Below the pieces are notes generated by a model, which was not told the origin of the DNA, did not search any database, and saw only the letters and a list, made by a program, of their open reading frames with translations. Source: Vicinamibacterales bacterium (lineage in GTDB: Bacteria > Acidobacteriota > Vicinamibacteria > Vicinamibacterales > UBA8438). Taken from it: DNA of 64,000 nucleotides. Below are positions 17,796 to 26,790 of this stretch, one piece after another (positions within the stretch are counted from its first letter, which is position 1; each line of letters opens with the position of its first letter). The translations under genes were made by a program, and so were the position numbers. The DNA is taken from assembly GCA_958296065.1 (NCBI GenBank), contig CATQHX010000023.1:1-64000 (forward strand), read 5' to 3'.

Positions 17796-18549
17796 GGTCC
17801 ATGACCTCCTCGCACAGACTGTAGTAGTCCGTGGCGCCGGTCGAATTCGGCGCGAAGGCGAAAATGGACTCGCGGTAGGCCGGTCCTTCCTCGAGCCTGA
17901 CGTTCTTGGAGATTACCGTGCGGAAGACCTTGGCACCGAATGCATCGCGGATGCGGCTGTTGATGTCGCGTCCCAGAGACGTCCGCCGGTCGTGCATCGT
18001 GATCAGGACGCCGAGAATGTCGAGTTCCGGATTGGCGCGCGCCTGCACGCGCTGCACCGTTTCCAACAGATCGTCGGTGCCTTCGAGAGCGAAATAGGAC
18101 GACTGGATGGGGATGAGCAGGTGCGTGGCGGCGACGAGAGCGTTGACGGTAAGCAGGCCGAGCGCCGGCGGACAGTCGATGACGGTGACCGAGAAGCGCT
18201 CCCCCAGGGCGTCGAGGCGCTCCTTGAGGCGGAAATGGGCATCCAGTTCCCCCACGAGGCGTGCCTCCAGCTTCGCCAGGCTTATGCGGGCGGGTGCTAT
18301 CCACAGATTTTCCTGCGACGAAGGGCGAATCACATCCGATAGCGCACAGCCGTCATCCACCATCGCCTCGTACACCGATCGAGCGGTCTCCTCACGCGCC
18401 ACGACGGAAATCGTACTGTTTCCCTGAGGATCGAGGTCGACGAGAAGGGTCGATTTGCCGCGAAGGGCAAGCGCCGAGGCCAGGTTGATGGCCGTGGTCG
18501 TCTTGCCCACGCCGCCCTTCTGATTGGCGATCGCTACGATCATCGGCAT
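17788..18549 (-). CDS. parA: Chromosome-partitioning ATPase ParA (Soj)
   Basis: Deviant Walker-A ATPase that positions ParB-parS complexes. The protein opens MPMIVAIANQKGGVGKTTTA, with the KGGVGKTT P-loop beginning about residue 11; the switch LVDLDPQGN and DCPPALGLLTVNAL follow. About 253 residues, the typical length of a chromosomal Soj without an N-terminal HTH. The start at 18549 is preferred because family members begin a few residues before the P-loop; an in-frame GTG at 18579 would add ten residues but has no ribosome site. Translationally coupled to parB by overlap. Confidence 0.93.
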   Translation of the reverse strand: MPMIVAIANQKGGVGKTTTAINLASALALRGKSTLLVDLDPQGNSTISVVAREETARSVYEAMVDDGCALSDVIRPSSQENLWIAPARISLAKLEARLVGELDAHFRLKERLDALGERFSVTVIDCPPALGLLTVNALVAATHLLIPIQSSYFALEGTDDLLETVQRVQARANPELDILGVLITMHDRRTSLGRDINSRIRDAFGAKVFRTVISKNVRLEEGPAYRESIFAFAPNSTGATDYYSLCEEVMDRV

Positions 18550-18737
18550 GCCGTCGAGGAAGAGGAACGATGATGGCACGAGACGAGTCGTGCCGGAACC
18601 AGCGAGGCGGCCAGAATGCCGGGATTCTAGGAACGCACCGTCGGCGTGTCAAGGCGCCGCGGAGTACGGCTGGGGACTAAAACCCGTGCAATCAGGGAGT
18701 TGCAGGGGTTGTCGGACGGCCGACAAAGCGCTGCAGG

Positions 18738-19223
18738 CTACATCTTGTATTTGCCGAGATCTTCAGGGTCCAGGTTCTCCAACCACTTGGCGAGACGCTC
18801 CGAATCGGCCTTGTCCGGTGCGAAGTCCAGGTTCTTGGCATTCCGGACGACAACATCCTCCACGTAGATGGGTGCGCTCACGCGCAGCGCAAGGGCGATG
18901 GCATCGCTCGGACGTGCGTCCACGGCTACGACCTCTTCCCTGATGCGGACGTAGATCAGGGCGTAGAAGGTGTTCTCCTTGAGGTCGCAGACAACGATCT
19001 TCTCCACCGATCCGTTGAGGTCGCCGATGACGTTCCTCAAGAGATCGTGCGTCATCGGCCGCGGTGTGGTCACGTTCTCGATCTGCAGCGCAATCGCGTT
19101 GGCCTCGAAAATGCCTACCCAAATGGGAAGAACGTGCTCGCCCGCCTCGTCGCGGAGAATGACGATGGGCATGTTCGTGATAGGGTCGACCATCAGTCCC
19201 TTGATCGTCATCTCGATCTGCAT
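18738..19223 (-). CDS. Bifunctional nuclease family protein (DUF151)
   Basis: 161 residues of the DUF151/BFN family, small acidic proteins for which DNase/RNase activity has been reported in some members. Recognisable blocks are EMTIKGLMVDPITNMPIVIL, LPIWVGIFEANAIALQIE, RPMTHDLLRNVI and VDARPSDAIALALR, the last holding the family's conserved Asp-Ala-Arg-Pro-Ser-Asp signature. The start ATG at 19223 overlaps the miaB stop by one base (TGATG), so the two are co-translated. The ~190 bases between its stop and parA contain no gene. Role in the cell uncertain. Confidence 0.9.
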   Translation of the reverse strand: MQIEMTIKGLMVDPITNMPIVILRDEAGEHVLPIWVGIFEANAIALQIENVTTPRPMTHDLLRNVIGDLNGSVEKIVVCDLKENTFYALIYVRIREEVVAVDARPSDAIALALRVSAPIYVEDVVVRNAKNLDFAPDKADSERLAKWLENLDPEDLGKYKM

Positions 19224-20578
19224 CAGCCTACCCCGTCGCCACCGCCTGGCGGTGGCGCGACTGCCGTAGCCAACGTGCCCCAGAGGCTGTTGGGACCGGC
19301 CCGTTCGATCCGGACGTCGAGCAGCCGTCCGATGCAAGTCCCATCGCCCGGGAAGTTCACGACGGTGTTGCCGCTGGTGCGTCCGGCGTATTCGCCGTCC
19401 CGCCGACGGCTCGGTGCATCGGCCAGCACCGTGACCGTCCGTCCAATCATCGAATCGTTCAACTCCTGCTGAATTCCCTGCTGCAGCGCCTGCAGCGCCG
19501 TCAGGCGCCGGGCCTTCTCGGGCTCCGGCACATCGTCCGGCATGCGCGCACGTGCCAGGGTGTTGGGGCGCTCCGAATACTTGAACGAGAACATGCCGTG
19601 GTAACGGATTGCCTCCGTCAAACTCAACGTCTGTTCGAAATCCCGCTCGGTTTCCCCCGGAAACCCAACGATCATATCGGTCGACAGATTCACGCCCGAT
19701 ACCTGCGTCCGGATCTCCTCGACCAGGGAGAGATACCGCTCGCGCGTATGTCTCCGTCGCATCCTGGCCAGAACCCGGGTCGAACCGGACTGCACCGGCA
19801 GGTGAAGATGCCTGCACACCTTGGGCAGATCACGGAGGGCCCCGATCATCCGCTTGGTCACGTGGCGCGGGTGGGGACTGGCGAACCGAATGCGGTCGAT
19901 TCCATCGATTTCGTGGACGCGCTCGAGCAGGCCTGCGAAGTCGCAGTCCGTCGCATCCGGTGCCTGGTAGTGATTCACTATCTGGCCGAGCAGTTGCACT
20001 TCACGATACCCCGCGGCGGCCGCCGCGGAGATTTCGCCGAGGATCTCCGCGACCGGGCGCATCCGTTCATGCCCGCGCGTGTACGGCACCACGCAGAAGG
20101 AACAGAAATCGTTGCAGCCCTCGATGACCGTCACGTAGGCCTTTACCGGATCCGCGCGGATCGCGACGCCCAGCGGAAACGAGACACTGTCGAACGGGCT
20201 CGTGTCGACCTGCGGACGGCCCGTGCGCTCGGCTTCGTCGACGGCCTGCGGAAGCATCGCCAGCGCCTGCGTGCCGATCACAACGTCCACGTGCGGTGCG
20301 CGGTCCACGATCCGCGCTCCCTCCTGCTGGGCCACGCAGCCCGTCACGGCAACGAGCGGGCGCTCCTCGCGGGGATGGTGGCGAAACCTGTCCAGGCGCG
20401 CGTACAACTTCTCCGCCGCCTTCTCCCGCACACTGCAGGTGTTCACGACGACCAGATCCGCGTCCTCCGCCGACCCGGCCCGTGCATAGCCCGCCTGCTG
20501 CAAGAGGCCACCCAGCCGCTCGCTGTCGTGCACGTTCATCTGACAGCCGAACGTCTCGACGGCATACGTCCTTGCCAT
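19223..20578 (-). CDS. miaB: tRNA-2-methylthio-N6-dimethylallyladenosine synthase
   Basis: Radical SAM methylthiotransferase modifying A37 of tRNAs reading UNN codons. 451 residues. The N-terminal UPF0004 domain carries three cluster cysteines (FGCQMN, VVNTCSVRE, VTGCVAQQ); the radical SAM motif is CNDFCSFC, followed by the PYTRGHE strand; the C-terminal TRAM domain includes GRTSGNTVVNF. A minor oddity is LLGQIVNHY where the commonest form is LGQNVNSY. It lies downstream of recN, separated by a copy of the palindromic intergenic repeat, and upstream of the DUF151 gene. Confidence 0.95.
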   Translation of the reverse strand: MARTYAVETFGCQMNVHDSERLGGLLQQAGYARAGSAEDADLVVVNTCSVREKAAEKLYARLDRFRHHPREERPLVAVTGCVAQQEGARIVDRAPHVDVVIGTQALAMLPQAVDEAERTGRPQVDTSPFDSVSFPLGVAIRADPVKAYVTVIEGCNDFCSFCVVPYTRGHERMRPVAEILGEISAAAAAGYREVQLLGQIVNHYQAPDATDCDFAGLLERVHEIDGIDRIRFASPHPRHVTKRMIGALRDLPKVCRHLHLPVQSGSTRVLARMRRRHTRERYLSLVEEIRTQVSGVNLSTDMIVGFPGETERDFEQTLSLTEAIRYHGMFSFKYSERPNTLARARMPDDVPEPEKARRLTALQALQQGIQQELNDSMIGRTVTVLADAPSRRRDGEYAGRTSGNTVVNFPGDGTCIGRLLDVRIERAGPNSLWGTLATAVAPPPGGGDGVG

Positions 20579-20606
20579 GGTCGCTCCCCCGAGTGATTGA
20601 GGCTAT

Positions 20607-20710
20607 CGCCCCGAAACTCCTCGCTGGCTCGGCGATTCGGCCCATCCCCCCGGCTCCTTGACCTTGCGCCTCAGCACTTCGCTTCGCTGCGCCCTGCGGC
20701 GCAAGCTCCT
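20607..20710 (+). repeat. Palindromic intergenic repeat, copy 1
   Basis: A ~104 base element sharing long blocks with the elements at 33130-33284 (opposite orientation) and 59833-59938. Shared pieces include CGCCCCGAAAC, TTCGGCCCATCCCCC, CTTGCGCC, CACTTCGCTTCGCTGCG and GGCGCAAGCTCCT. Its right part folds as CTTGCGCC...GGCGCAAG. The final CTCCTA supplies the TAG stop of recN (20709-20711). Confidence 0.85.
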
Positions 20711-22373
20711 ATTCCTCTTGCCTGCCGGCCGTCGCAACGGCGGCCGCGGGCGTGCATCTGGACTCCAGCATGTCGGCCGCGCTGGCGAGCGCCGTGGAGC
20801 TGTCGGAACCTGTCATCAGTCGCGCGACCTCGGCGACGCGTTCCGCCTGCGTCAGCCGTTCGACCGCGGTTCGGGTCCGCCCGCCGTCCACGCGCTTCGA
20901 GACGCGGAAGTGCGTTGTAGCGTGCGCGGCCAACTGCGGCGCGTGGGTCACGCAGAGCACCTGATAGCGCGTCCCCAGCGCACGGAGCCGCTCCCCCACC
21001 CGATCGGCGGCTCGGCCACCGATGCCGGCGTCGACTTCATCGAACACGAGGGTCCTGCCGGCCGCCTCGGTGGCTACCAGGGTCTTCAGGGCAAGCATGA
21101 CCCGCGACAGCTCGCCACCGGAAGCGACTCTGGCCAGAGGCCGCACGTCCTCGCCGGGATTGGCGGACAGAAAGAGCTCGACGCGATCCGTGCCACGTGC
21201 GCTCCAGCGGCCTTCCGGAAGGTCGCTGTCGACACGCACTTCGACATGTCCGTTGGGCATGGCCAGGTGCCGCAGCTCGGCTTCGAGCGCCGGGGCAAGT
21301 CTGCGCGCCCCGGCCACGCGCCTGTCGGACAACGCGCGCGCCCCGGCAACGTACGCCTCCCGAGCCTCCACGGCTTGCGTCTCCAACATCGTTCGTCGCT
21401 TCCCGCCGTCGGCGAGGCTGTCGATTTCCGCGGCAATCTTCCGGCGCCGTTCGAGGACCGCATCCACGGTTCCGCCGTATCTCCGCACCAGCCGCTCGAT
21501 GTCCGCGAGCCGTGCTTCCACTTCCGCGAGCCTAGCCGGCGACACCTCGACGCCGGCTGCGCAGGATCGCAGCGCATGCGCCAGATCATCGAGCAGCGGG
21601 ACGACCGCGTCGCGCACGGCCGCCTGCTCCGTCCATTCGACATCGAGCGCGGCCAGCTCGTCGAGTTGCCGCCAAACGCTGCCGAGAGAAGACATCACCG
21701 AATCATCTCGCTCGTACAGCGTCGCGTAGGCACCGTCCGCAAGAGTCCGCAGCCGGTCGGCGTTCGCCAGCCGGCGACGCTCGTTCCGCAGGAGCTCGTC
21801 CTCTCCCGGCTGCGGAGCGACACGCTCGATCTCCCTCTGTTGAAACTCCAGGAACTCGACGCGCTCCGCCAGCTCCTCCGCATCGATGCGCGCCGCGTCG
21901 AGGCGGGCCATCGCATCCTGCCAGCTTGCGTAAGCGCCCGCGACTCGCGCCGCGGCAGACTCGAGTCCGCCGTAGGCATCGAGCAGCCCGGCATGGGACC
22001 GCGGGTCCAACAGCGCCTGGTGCTCATGCTGGCCGTGGATATCGACGAGACGCCCGCCCAACGTCTTCAACGCCGCCACGGTCGAGAGCGCGTCGTTCAA
22101 GAATATCCGGCCGCGCCCCTGTGCCGGAATCTCGCGTCTGACAATCGTCTCCGTGCCGTCCCGGTCCTCGAACGTCGCCTGCACGAGAGCCCCGGCGGTA
22201 CCGGTACGAACCAGATCGCCACTGCCCCGCCCTCCGACCAGCAGGCCGAGCGCGCCCATGATGATCGACTTGCCGGCGCCGGTCTCGCCCGTCAACACGT
22301 TGAAGCCGTGCTCGAACTCGATGTCGAGGGCATCGACGATGGCGAGATCGCGAATGCCGAGGAAACGGATCAT
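20709..22373 (-). CDS. recN: DNA repair protein RecN
   Basis: SMC-like ATPase for double-strand-break repair. 554 residues: N-terminal Walker A GETGAGKS (about 29-36) preceded by the RecN-typical IRDLAIVDALDIEF, a central coiled-coil region (about 150-350) rich in Arg/Glu, then the ABC signature ASGGELSRVMLALK, Walker B TLVFDEVDAGIGG and the LCVTHAPQLAAHA H-loop. Length matches the family. The stop codon lies within the terminal CTCCTA of a palindromic repeat element. The divergent region to tolQ holds promoters for both directions. Confidence 0.96.
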   Translation of the reverse strand: MIRFLGIRDLAIVDALDIEFEHGFNVLTGETGAGKSIIMGALGLLVGGRGSGDLVRTGTAGALVQATFEDRDGTETIVRREIPAQGRGRIFLNDALSTVAALKTLGGRLVDIHGQHEHQALLDPRSHAGLLDAYGGLESAAARVAGAYASWQDAMARLDAARIDAEELAERVEFLEFQQREIERVAPQPGEDELLRNERRRLANADRLRTLADGAYATLYERDDSVMSSLGSVWRQLDELAALDVEWTEQAAVRDAVVPLLDDLAHALRSCAAGVEVSPARLAEVEARLADIERLVRRYGGTVDAVLERRRKIAAEIDSLADGGKRRTMLETQAVEAREAYVAGARALSDRRVAGARRLAPALEAELRHLAMPNGHVEVRVDSDLPEGRWSARGTDRVELFLSANPGEDVRPLARVASGGELSRVMLALKTLVATEAAGRTLVFDEVDAGIGGRAADRVGERLRALGTRYQVLCVTHAPQLAAHATTHFRVSKRVDGGRTRTAVERLTQAERVAEVARLMTGSDSSTALASAADMLESRCTPAAAVATAGRQEE

Positions 22374-22471
22374 GCCAACGGCCGTTCGTCGTCTTTCCGC
22401 GCTACCGGGCGCGCGCCGGAGCCGAGCCGAGCCCGGGCAGCCGGGGAAGGAAGCGCAATGTTAGCACACGT

Positions 22472-22500
22472 TTGACACCGTTCCGGCGGCATGGTACCCT
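22472..22500 (+). promoter_or_regulatory. Probable promoter of the tol-pal operon
   Basis: A perfect -35 box TTGACA (22472-22477), 17-base spacer, and TACCCT (22495-22500), which keeps the first, second and last -10 bases. Transcription would begin about 55 bases before the tolQ GTG start at 22560. The -10 is weak, so an activator or other sigma factor is possible. Confidence 0.5.
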
Positions 22501-22559
22501 CCATCAACTAGCGCCTTCCCAGCGGCGCGCCATTGTCAGAATTTGACGGAGGAACCGAG

Positions 22560-23324
22560 GTGCGTATCCTTGGATACTATGCCTTTGCCTTCCTTCAGGC
22601 GCCCGTGGCAAGCGAGCCTGCGGAGGGTTTCGGCGATCTGTTCGGGCTTATTGCGCGTCAATCCCTGGTCGGCCATCTGGTACTGGCCTCGCTGCTCATA
22701 TTTTCCGTCGTTTCCTGGGCGATCATCCTCTTCAAGCTCTGGCAGTTCCGCCAGGTCGACGCGCAGACTTCGACGTTCGTCGCGATTTTCCGCAAGAGTC
22801 GGAAGTTCTCCGAGGTGCAGTCCGTCTGCAAGTCGTTGGCAGCGAGCCCCCTTACCGGGGTGTTCCAGGCCGGCTACGTGGAGCTCAACACGCAACTGCG
22901 CGACACCGAAGGTCCGCGCAGCGATCCGATCGCGGGCGGCACGCCGCGGCCGTCGCTGCGGAGCTTCGAGGCGCTCGACCGCTCGCTGCTCCGCGCAACC
23001 AACGTCGAGGTCAACAAGCTGGAGCGCTACGTGGCGATTCTTGCCACGACGGCCAGCATCACGCCGTTCATCGGCTTGTTCGGCACGGTCGTCGGCATCA
23101 TCATCGCGTTTCAGGACATCGGCACGACCGGCTCGACCAACCTTGCTGTCGTGGCACCGGGCATCGCCGAGGCGCTGATCGCAACCGCGGCCGGTCTGTT
23201 CGCGGCGATTCCTGCGGTGTACTTCTACAACCACCTCATGCACCGCGTGAAGCTGGCGGCGTCCACGATCGACGACTTTTCGCTTGAGTTCCTCAACATC
23301 GCCGAGCGGTACTTCTCCGGGTGA
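22560..23324 (+). CDS. tolQ: TolQ/ExbB-family proton channel subunit
   Basis: 254-residue inner-membrane protein with three hydrophobic helices, at about 35-60, 150-175 and 195-220 (SITPFIGLFGTVVGIIIAF and EALIATAAGLFAAIPAVYFYN are the family signatures). With TolR it uses the proton-motive force to drive the TolA/TonB-like partner during outer-membrane invagination. The GTG at 22560 is chosen because GGAGGA ends six bases before it; the longer frame from TTG 22533 lacks a site. First gene of the tol-pal operon. Confidence 0.93.
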   Translation: MRILGYYAFAFLQAPVASEPAEGFGDLFGLIARQSLVGHLVLASLLIFSVVSWAIILFKLWQFRQVDAQTSTFVAIFRKSRKFSEVQSVCKSLAASPLTGVFQAGYVELNTQLRDTEGPRSDPIAGGTPRPSLRSFEALDRSLLRATNVEVNKLERYVAILATTASITPFIGLFGTVVGIIIAFQDIGTTGSTNLAVVAPGIAEALIATAAGLFAAIPAVYFYNHLMHRVKLAASTIDDFSLEFLNIAERYFSG

Positions 23325-23336
23325 GGTCGTTTCACG

Positions 23337-23798
23337 ATGCCGACAATTCAGTCGATCGAGAGCGGCACGGGGCGCGGGCGGCGGCGCGGGCGGCGGACCG
23401 GCACGTCGCTGTCCGAGATCAACGTCGTGCCGCTCGTCGACGTGATGCTGGTCATGCTCGTCATTTTCATGGTCGCCGCTCCGATGATGCAGCGCGGGCT
23501 GGACGTGCGGCTCCCCGAGGCGCGCCGCGCGGAGCCGCTGGCATCGGAGAGGCTGTTCGTCACCGTACCGCTCGCCTATCGAACGGATGGGGTCGTGCAG
23601 GTTGGGGACGAAACGGTAGACATCGACGTGTTGCCGACTCGGCTGCAGGCCGAGCTGGAGGGTCGCGACGACAGAGCGGTCTTTCTGCGCGGCGACAGTG
23701 AGATTACGTACGGGGAGTTGGTCTCGGTGATGGACCAACTCAAGGAAGGGGGCGTCGAGGACGTCGGGCTCGTGCTCGACCTGCCACGCCAGCGGTGA
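23337..23798 (+). CDS. tolR: TolR/ExbD-family protein
   Basis: 153 residues: a short basic cytoplasmic N-terminus, then LSEINVVPLVDVMLVMLVIFMVAAPMM, the single TolR/ExbD membrane helix with its conserved proton-path Asp (in PLVDVML), then a periplasmic domain ending GVEDVGLVLDLP. The long Arg-rich N-terminal stretch (RGRRRGRRTG) is unusual but plausible for the positive-inside rule. Twelve bases after tolQ and nine before the TonB-like gene, so part of the same transcript. Confidence 0.93.
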   Translation: MPTIQSIESGTGRGRRRGRRTGTSLSEINVVPLVDVMLVMLVIFMVAAPMMQRGLDVRLPEARRAEPLASERLFVTVPLAYRTDGVVQVGDETVDIDVLPTRLQAELEGRDDRAVFLRGDSEITYGELVSVMDQLKEGGVEDVGLVLDLPRQR

Positions 23799-23807
23799 CG
23801 GTACCCG

Positions 23808-24608
23808 GTGCAGGAAGCAGCATCTGAAATCCTGGCGGCGCGATCGGGCGGAGGCGACGAGCTTCGTCGCACGGCGGGAGTGTCACTCGCCGCCCACGCC
23901 GTTCTCATCGCGACCGTCCTGTTTGCTCCGGCCGGCTGGCTGGCCGACTCCGCGAGCGATCCGGCACTCGACGTAATGACCATCCAGCTCGGCGGTCCGC
24001 AGGGGCCCGGCCAGGGAGGACGCACCGCTCTCGGTGGTCGTCCCATTCAGGAAGTGGTTACCGCACCGGAGATTCGTCGGCCGCAGTGGATTCAACCGCC
24101 CACCGCCGCTCCGCCGAAGATGATTCTCCCTGTGCCCGAGGCCGTGCCCGCCCGGCGGCCGGAACCGGAGGTCGAGGTCGAGGCGGCCCCCACGGAAGCC
24201 CGTGGGCGCACGCCCACGCGAGGTTCCGAGGCGCGCGAAGGTTCGACCATGGCCGACACCGGGGTCGAAGGCACCGGACTCGGGCTCTCGGGCGGCGGGC
24301 TCGGCGGAGACGGAGCCGAAATCGATGTCGGAAACTTCTGCTGTCCCCAGTACCTGTCGCTCATGATCGATGCCATCAGGAGACGGTGGGACAAGAATCA
24401 GCGGGTCACCGGTTCGGTCGTGGTGCGCTTCATCATCGATCGCAGCGGCATAATCGACGATGTCGGCGTGGACCGCTCCAGCGGCTATCTCGCCCTCGAC
24501 ATGAGCGCCCAGCGCGCCGTCCTGCTGACGCGTGCGTTGCCGCCACTTCCTCCCGCGCACCCAGACGACGCTTTGCCGGTGCGTCTCACGTTTGAGTATC
24601 AACCATGA
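23808..24608 (+). CDS. TonB/TolA-like energy transducer
   Basis: 266 residues. Layout: cytoplasmic ~23 residues, one helix (GVSLAAHAVLIATVLFAPAGW), a Pro/Glu-rich periplasmic linker (about 90-150, RRPEPEVEVEAAP), and a C-terminal domain (DAIRRRWDKNQRVTGSVVVRFIIDRSGII) like the TonB C-terminal / TolA domain III fold. In this position it fills the tolA slot, yet the C-terminal domain looks more like TonB type than enterobacterial TolA, a common arrangement outside Gammaproteobacteria. Two adjacent Cys (NFCCPQY) lie just before the C-terminal domain. GTG start at 23808; the stop overlaps tolB. Confidence 0.85.
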   Translation: MQEAASEILAARSGGGDELRRTAGVSLAAHAVLIATVLFAPAGWLADSASDPALDVMTIQLGGPQGPGQGGRTALGGRPIQEVVTAPEIRRPQWIQPPTAAPPKMILPVPEAVPARRPEPEVEVEAAPTEARGRTPTRGSEAREGSTMADTGVEGTGLGLSGGGLGGDGAEIDVGNFCCPQYLSLMIDAIRRRWDKNQRVTGSVVVRFIIDRSGIIDDVGVDRSSGYLALDMSAQRAVLLTRALPPLPPAHPDDALPVRLTFEYQP

Positions 24609-25984
24609 CCAGACTTCTTCATTGCCTGGCCCTCGTGGCGGCGGTAGCGACCGCCGGATCGCTGGTCTTCGCGCAGCAGTCGCTGCCACCCGATCCGCCC
24701 GCCCGTGCACGAACCGGGGTCGACCTCATCATTGGCGACCGCATCGGGGCCCAACCCCGCCTGGCTGTACCCGACTGCCTCGCGCTCACGGGAGACCCGG
24801 AGACCGCCGACGCGGCGTCCACCATTGCCCAGGTGCTCTTCGACGACCTGGAGTTCGAGCGGGAATTTCGCTTGTTGCCGCGCGACACCTACCGCACCAT
24901 TCCGCGCGCCCGCAGCCTGACGGACCTGCCGCTCAACGCCTGGCAGGAGCTCGGTGCGGACGGTGTCGTCAGCTGTGCGGTGAGCCGCGAGGCGGACGAT
25001 CAACTGCTCGTGCGCGCCAGCCTCTTCAACGTTAGTTCTCTGGAGTCGGCGCTCGGCGTCGAGTACGCCGGATCGTTCCGGAACGTGCGACTCTACGCCC
25101 ACGAGCTTGCGAACGAGATTCACCGGCAGCAACGCGGCCTGGAAGGTGTCGCGCGCAGCCACCTTGCCTTTGTGTCCGACCGTGACAGCGAGTCGGTGCT
25201 CGGTCTCGTCCCGAACCGCCAGACGAAGGAGATCTACATCGCCGACTACGACGGGGCCAACGTCCGGCGGGTCACCGTCAGCCGCTCGCTCAATGTCACT
25301 CCCGCGTGGACGCCCGACAGCCGCGCCGTGGGGTACACCTCCTACCGCTACGGGCATCAGGACATCGTGATTTCCCACATCTACGAGGGACGGCTCGAAA
25401 CGCCGGCCAGAGGCAACGAGCGCGTCCACAACTGGCTCCCGTCGTTCTCGCCGGACGGTAGCCAGATAGCCTTCAACTCGAATCGCGACGGGAATCCCGA
25501 GCTGTACGTGATGAACCGGGACGGAACGAATCTCCGGCGCCTGACGAACCATCCCGCCATCGATACCAGTCCCACCTGGTCCCCCCTCGGGCACCAGATA
25601 GCATTCACCTCGGATCGCACCGGCTCCCCGCAGATCTACGTGATCGGCGTTGACGGCGCCGGACTTCGTCGCATCACGTTCGAGTCCTACTGCGATCGGC
25701 CAACGTGGTCGCCGAGCCCGTACAATGAAATCGCCTATGCATCGCTTACCGGTCCGGGGTACGACATCAAGGTCGTCGATCTCGCCACGAACGAAGTCCG
25801 TCAGCTCACCTTCGGACAGGGAACGAACGAGAGTCCGAGCTACTCGGCGAACGGTCGGCACCTCGCGTTCTCGTCGACCCGCCGCAGCGGCAACAAGCAA
25901 ATCTACGTGATTGGGCGAGACGGCCGCGGGCTCCGCCAGGTTACGTACACCGGGAACAACGAAATGCCGACCTGGTCGCGATGA
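24605..25984 (+). CDS. tolB: Tol-Pal system beta-propeller protein TolB
   Basis: 459-residue periplasmic protein: signal peptide (~1-23, LVAAVATAGSLVFAQ with an Ala-Gln cleavage region), an N-terminal alpha/beta domain, then a six-bladed propeller with repeated FSPDGSQIAFNSNRDGNPELY-type blades (several copies of the WSP...IAFTSDRTG pattern between ~190 and 455). It binds Pal and relays to the TolA-like protein. ATG overlaps the upstream stop, and its own stop overlaps a possible upstream start of pal, consistent with one operon. Confidence 0.95.
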   Translation: MTRLLHCLALVAAVATAGSLVFAQQSLPPDPPARARTGVDLIIGDRIGAQPRLAVPDCLALTGDPETADAASTIAQVLFDDLEFEREFRLLPRDTYRTIPRARSLTDLPLNAWQELGADGVVSCAVSREADDQLLVRASLFNVSSLESALGVEYAGSFRNVRLYAHELANEIHRQQRGLEGVARSHLAFVSDRDSESVLGLVPNRQTKEIYIADYDGANVRRVTVSRSLNVTPAWTPDSRAVGYTSYRYGHQDIVISHIYEGRLETPARGNERVHNWLPSFSPDGSQIAFNSNRDGNPELYVMNRDGTNLRRLTNHPAIDTSPTWSPLGHQIAFTSDRTGSPQIYVIGVDGAGLRRITFESYCDRPTWSPSPYNEIAYASLTGPGYDIKVVDLATNEVRQLTFGQGTNESPSYSANGRHLAFSSTRRSGNKQIYVIGRDGRGLRQVTYTGNNEMPTWSR

Positions 25985-26052
25985 ACTGGCCGTCGGCCCG
26001 ACGAGGTGACGACCCGGCCCGCGCCGGTCTCAACCTGGCGAGGTACATCCAG

Positions 26053-26652
26053 ATGAAAACACACCAACGACTGCACTCGGGCCGCCTGCTGCTGGGCGTC
26101 GCGGTTCTGGGTCTCTTTGCCTGGTCATGTGCGCGCAACCCGCCTTCCGTGGAACCGGAGGCTCCCGCACCACCGCCGGGGGCCGCACAGGTAACGCCGA
26201 CAGATCCACTGGCACCGGGGGTGCGGCCGTCATCGCAGCCCCTTCCCCAGCCGGTTCCTCCTCCGCTGCCGGAAGAGGAGTTCGTGTCACGGCCGCTGGA
26301 GGAAATCAACCGGGAGGCCCCACTCCAGCCGGTGTTCTTCGGCTACGACAGCAGCGAGATCAACGCCGTGGCTAGAGCCGCGATCGAAACCAACGCCGAC
26401 GTCCTGTCGCGGAATCCGACATGGGTGGTCGCAATCGAGGGCCACTGTGACTCCCGCGGCACGCCCGAGTACAACCTGGCCCTCGGCGAGCGACGCGCGT
26501 ACGCCGTCCGCGACCACCTTGTCGGGCTCGGAGTCTCGCCCGATCGGGTGCAGACCATCAGCTACGGCGAGGAGTTTCCGTTCGTCCCGGGAGAAAACGA
26601 GGAGGCCTGGGCCGCAAACCGGCGTGCGCATTTCGTCGTCACCGGGCAGTGA
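26053..26652 (+). CDS. pal: Peptidoglycan-associated lipoprotein Pal
   Basis: 199 residues. A basic N-terminus and hydrophobic segment lead to a lipobox-like AWSC (Cys about residue 26), giving a lipid-anchored outer-membrane protein. A Pro-rich linker (about 35-80) follows, then an OmpA-like peptidoglycan-binding domain: FGYDSSEINAVAR, VAIEGHCDSRGTPEYNLALG and RRAYAVRDHLVGLGV contain the diaminopimelate-contacting Asp and Arg. The start at 26053 is preferred to the ATG at 25981 because it puts the signal at the very N-terminus. Directly follows tolB. Confidence 0.93.
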   Translation: MKTHQRLHSGRLLLGVAVLGLFAWSCARNPPSVEPEAPAPPPGAAQVTPTDPLAPGVRPSSQPLPQPVPPPLPEEEFVSRPLEEINREAPLQPVFFGYDSSEINAVARAAIETNADVLSRNPTWVVAIEGHCDSRGTPEYNLALGERRAYAVRDHLVGLGVSPDRVQTISYGEEFPFVPGENEEAWAANRRAHFVVTGQ

Positions 26653-26790
26653 CGCGCCGGCTTCGGTGTGGCGATTGCTCGGTCCAGCGGAGTACAGTAA
26701 GGGGAAGCCTCACGAACATTGGCGCGGCGTCTCCGAAACCCGTGCCGAGGCGTCCTGTGCTGGTCAGCCGATCAAGGGGAGACACGACTC

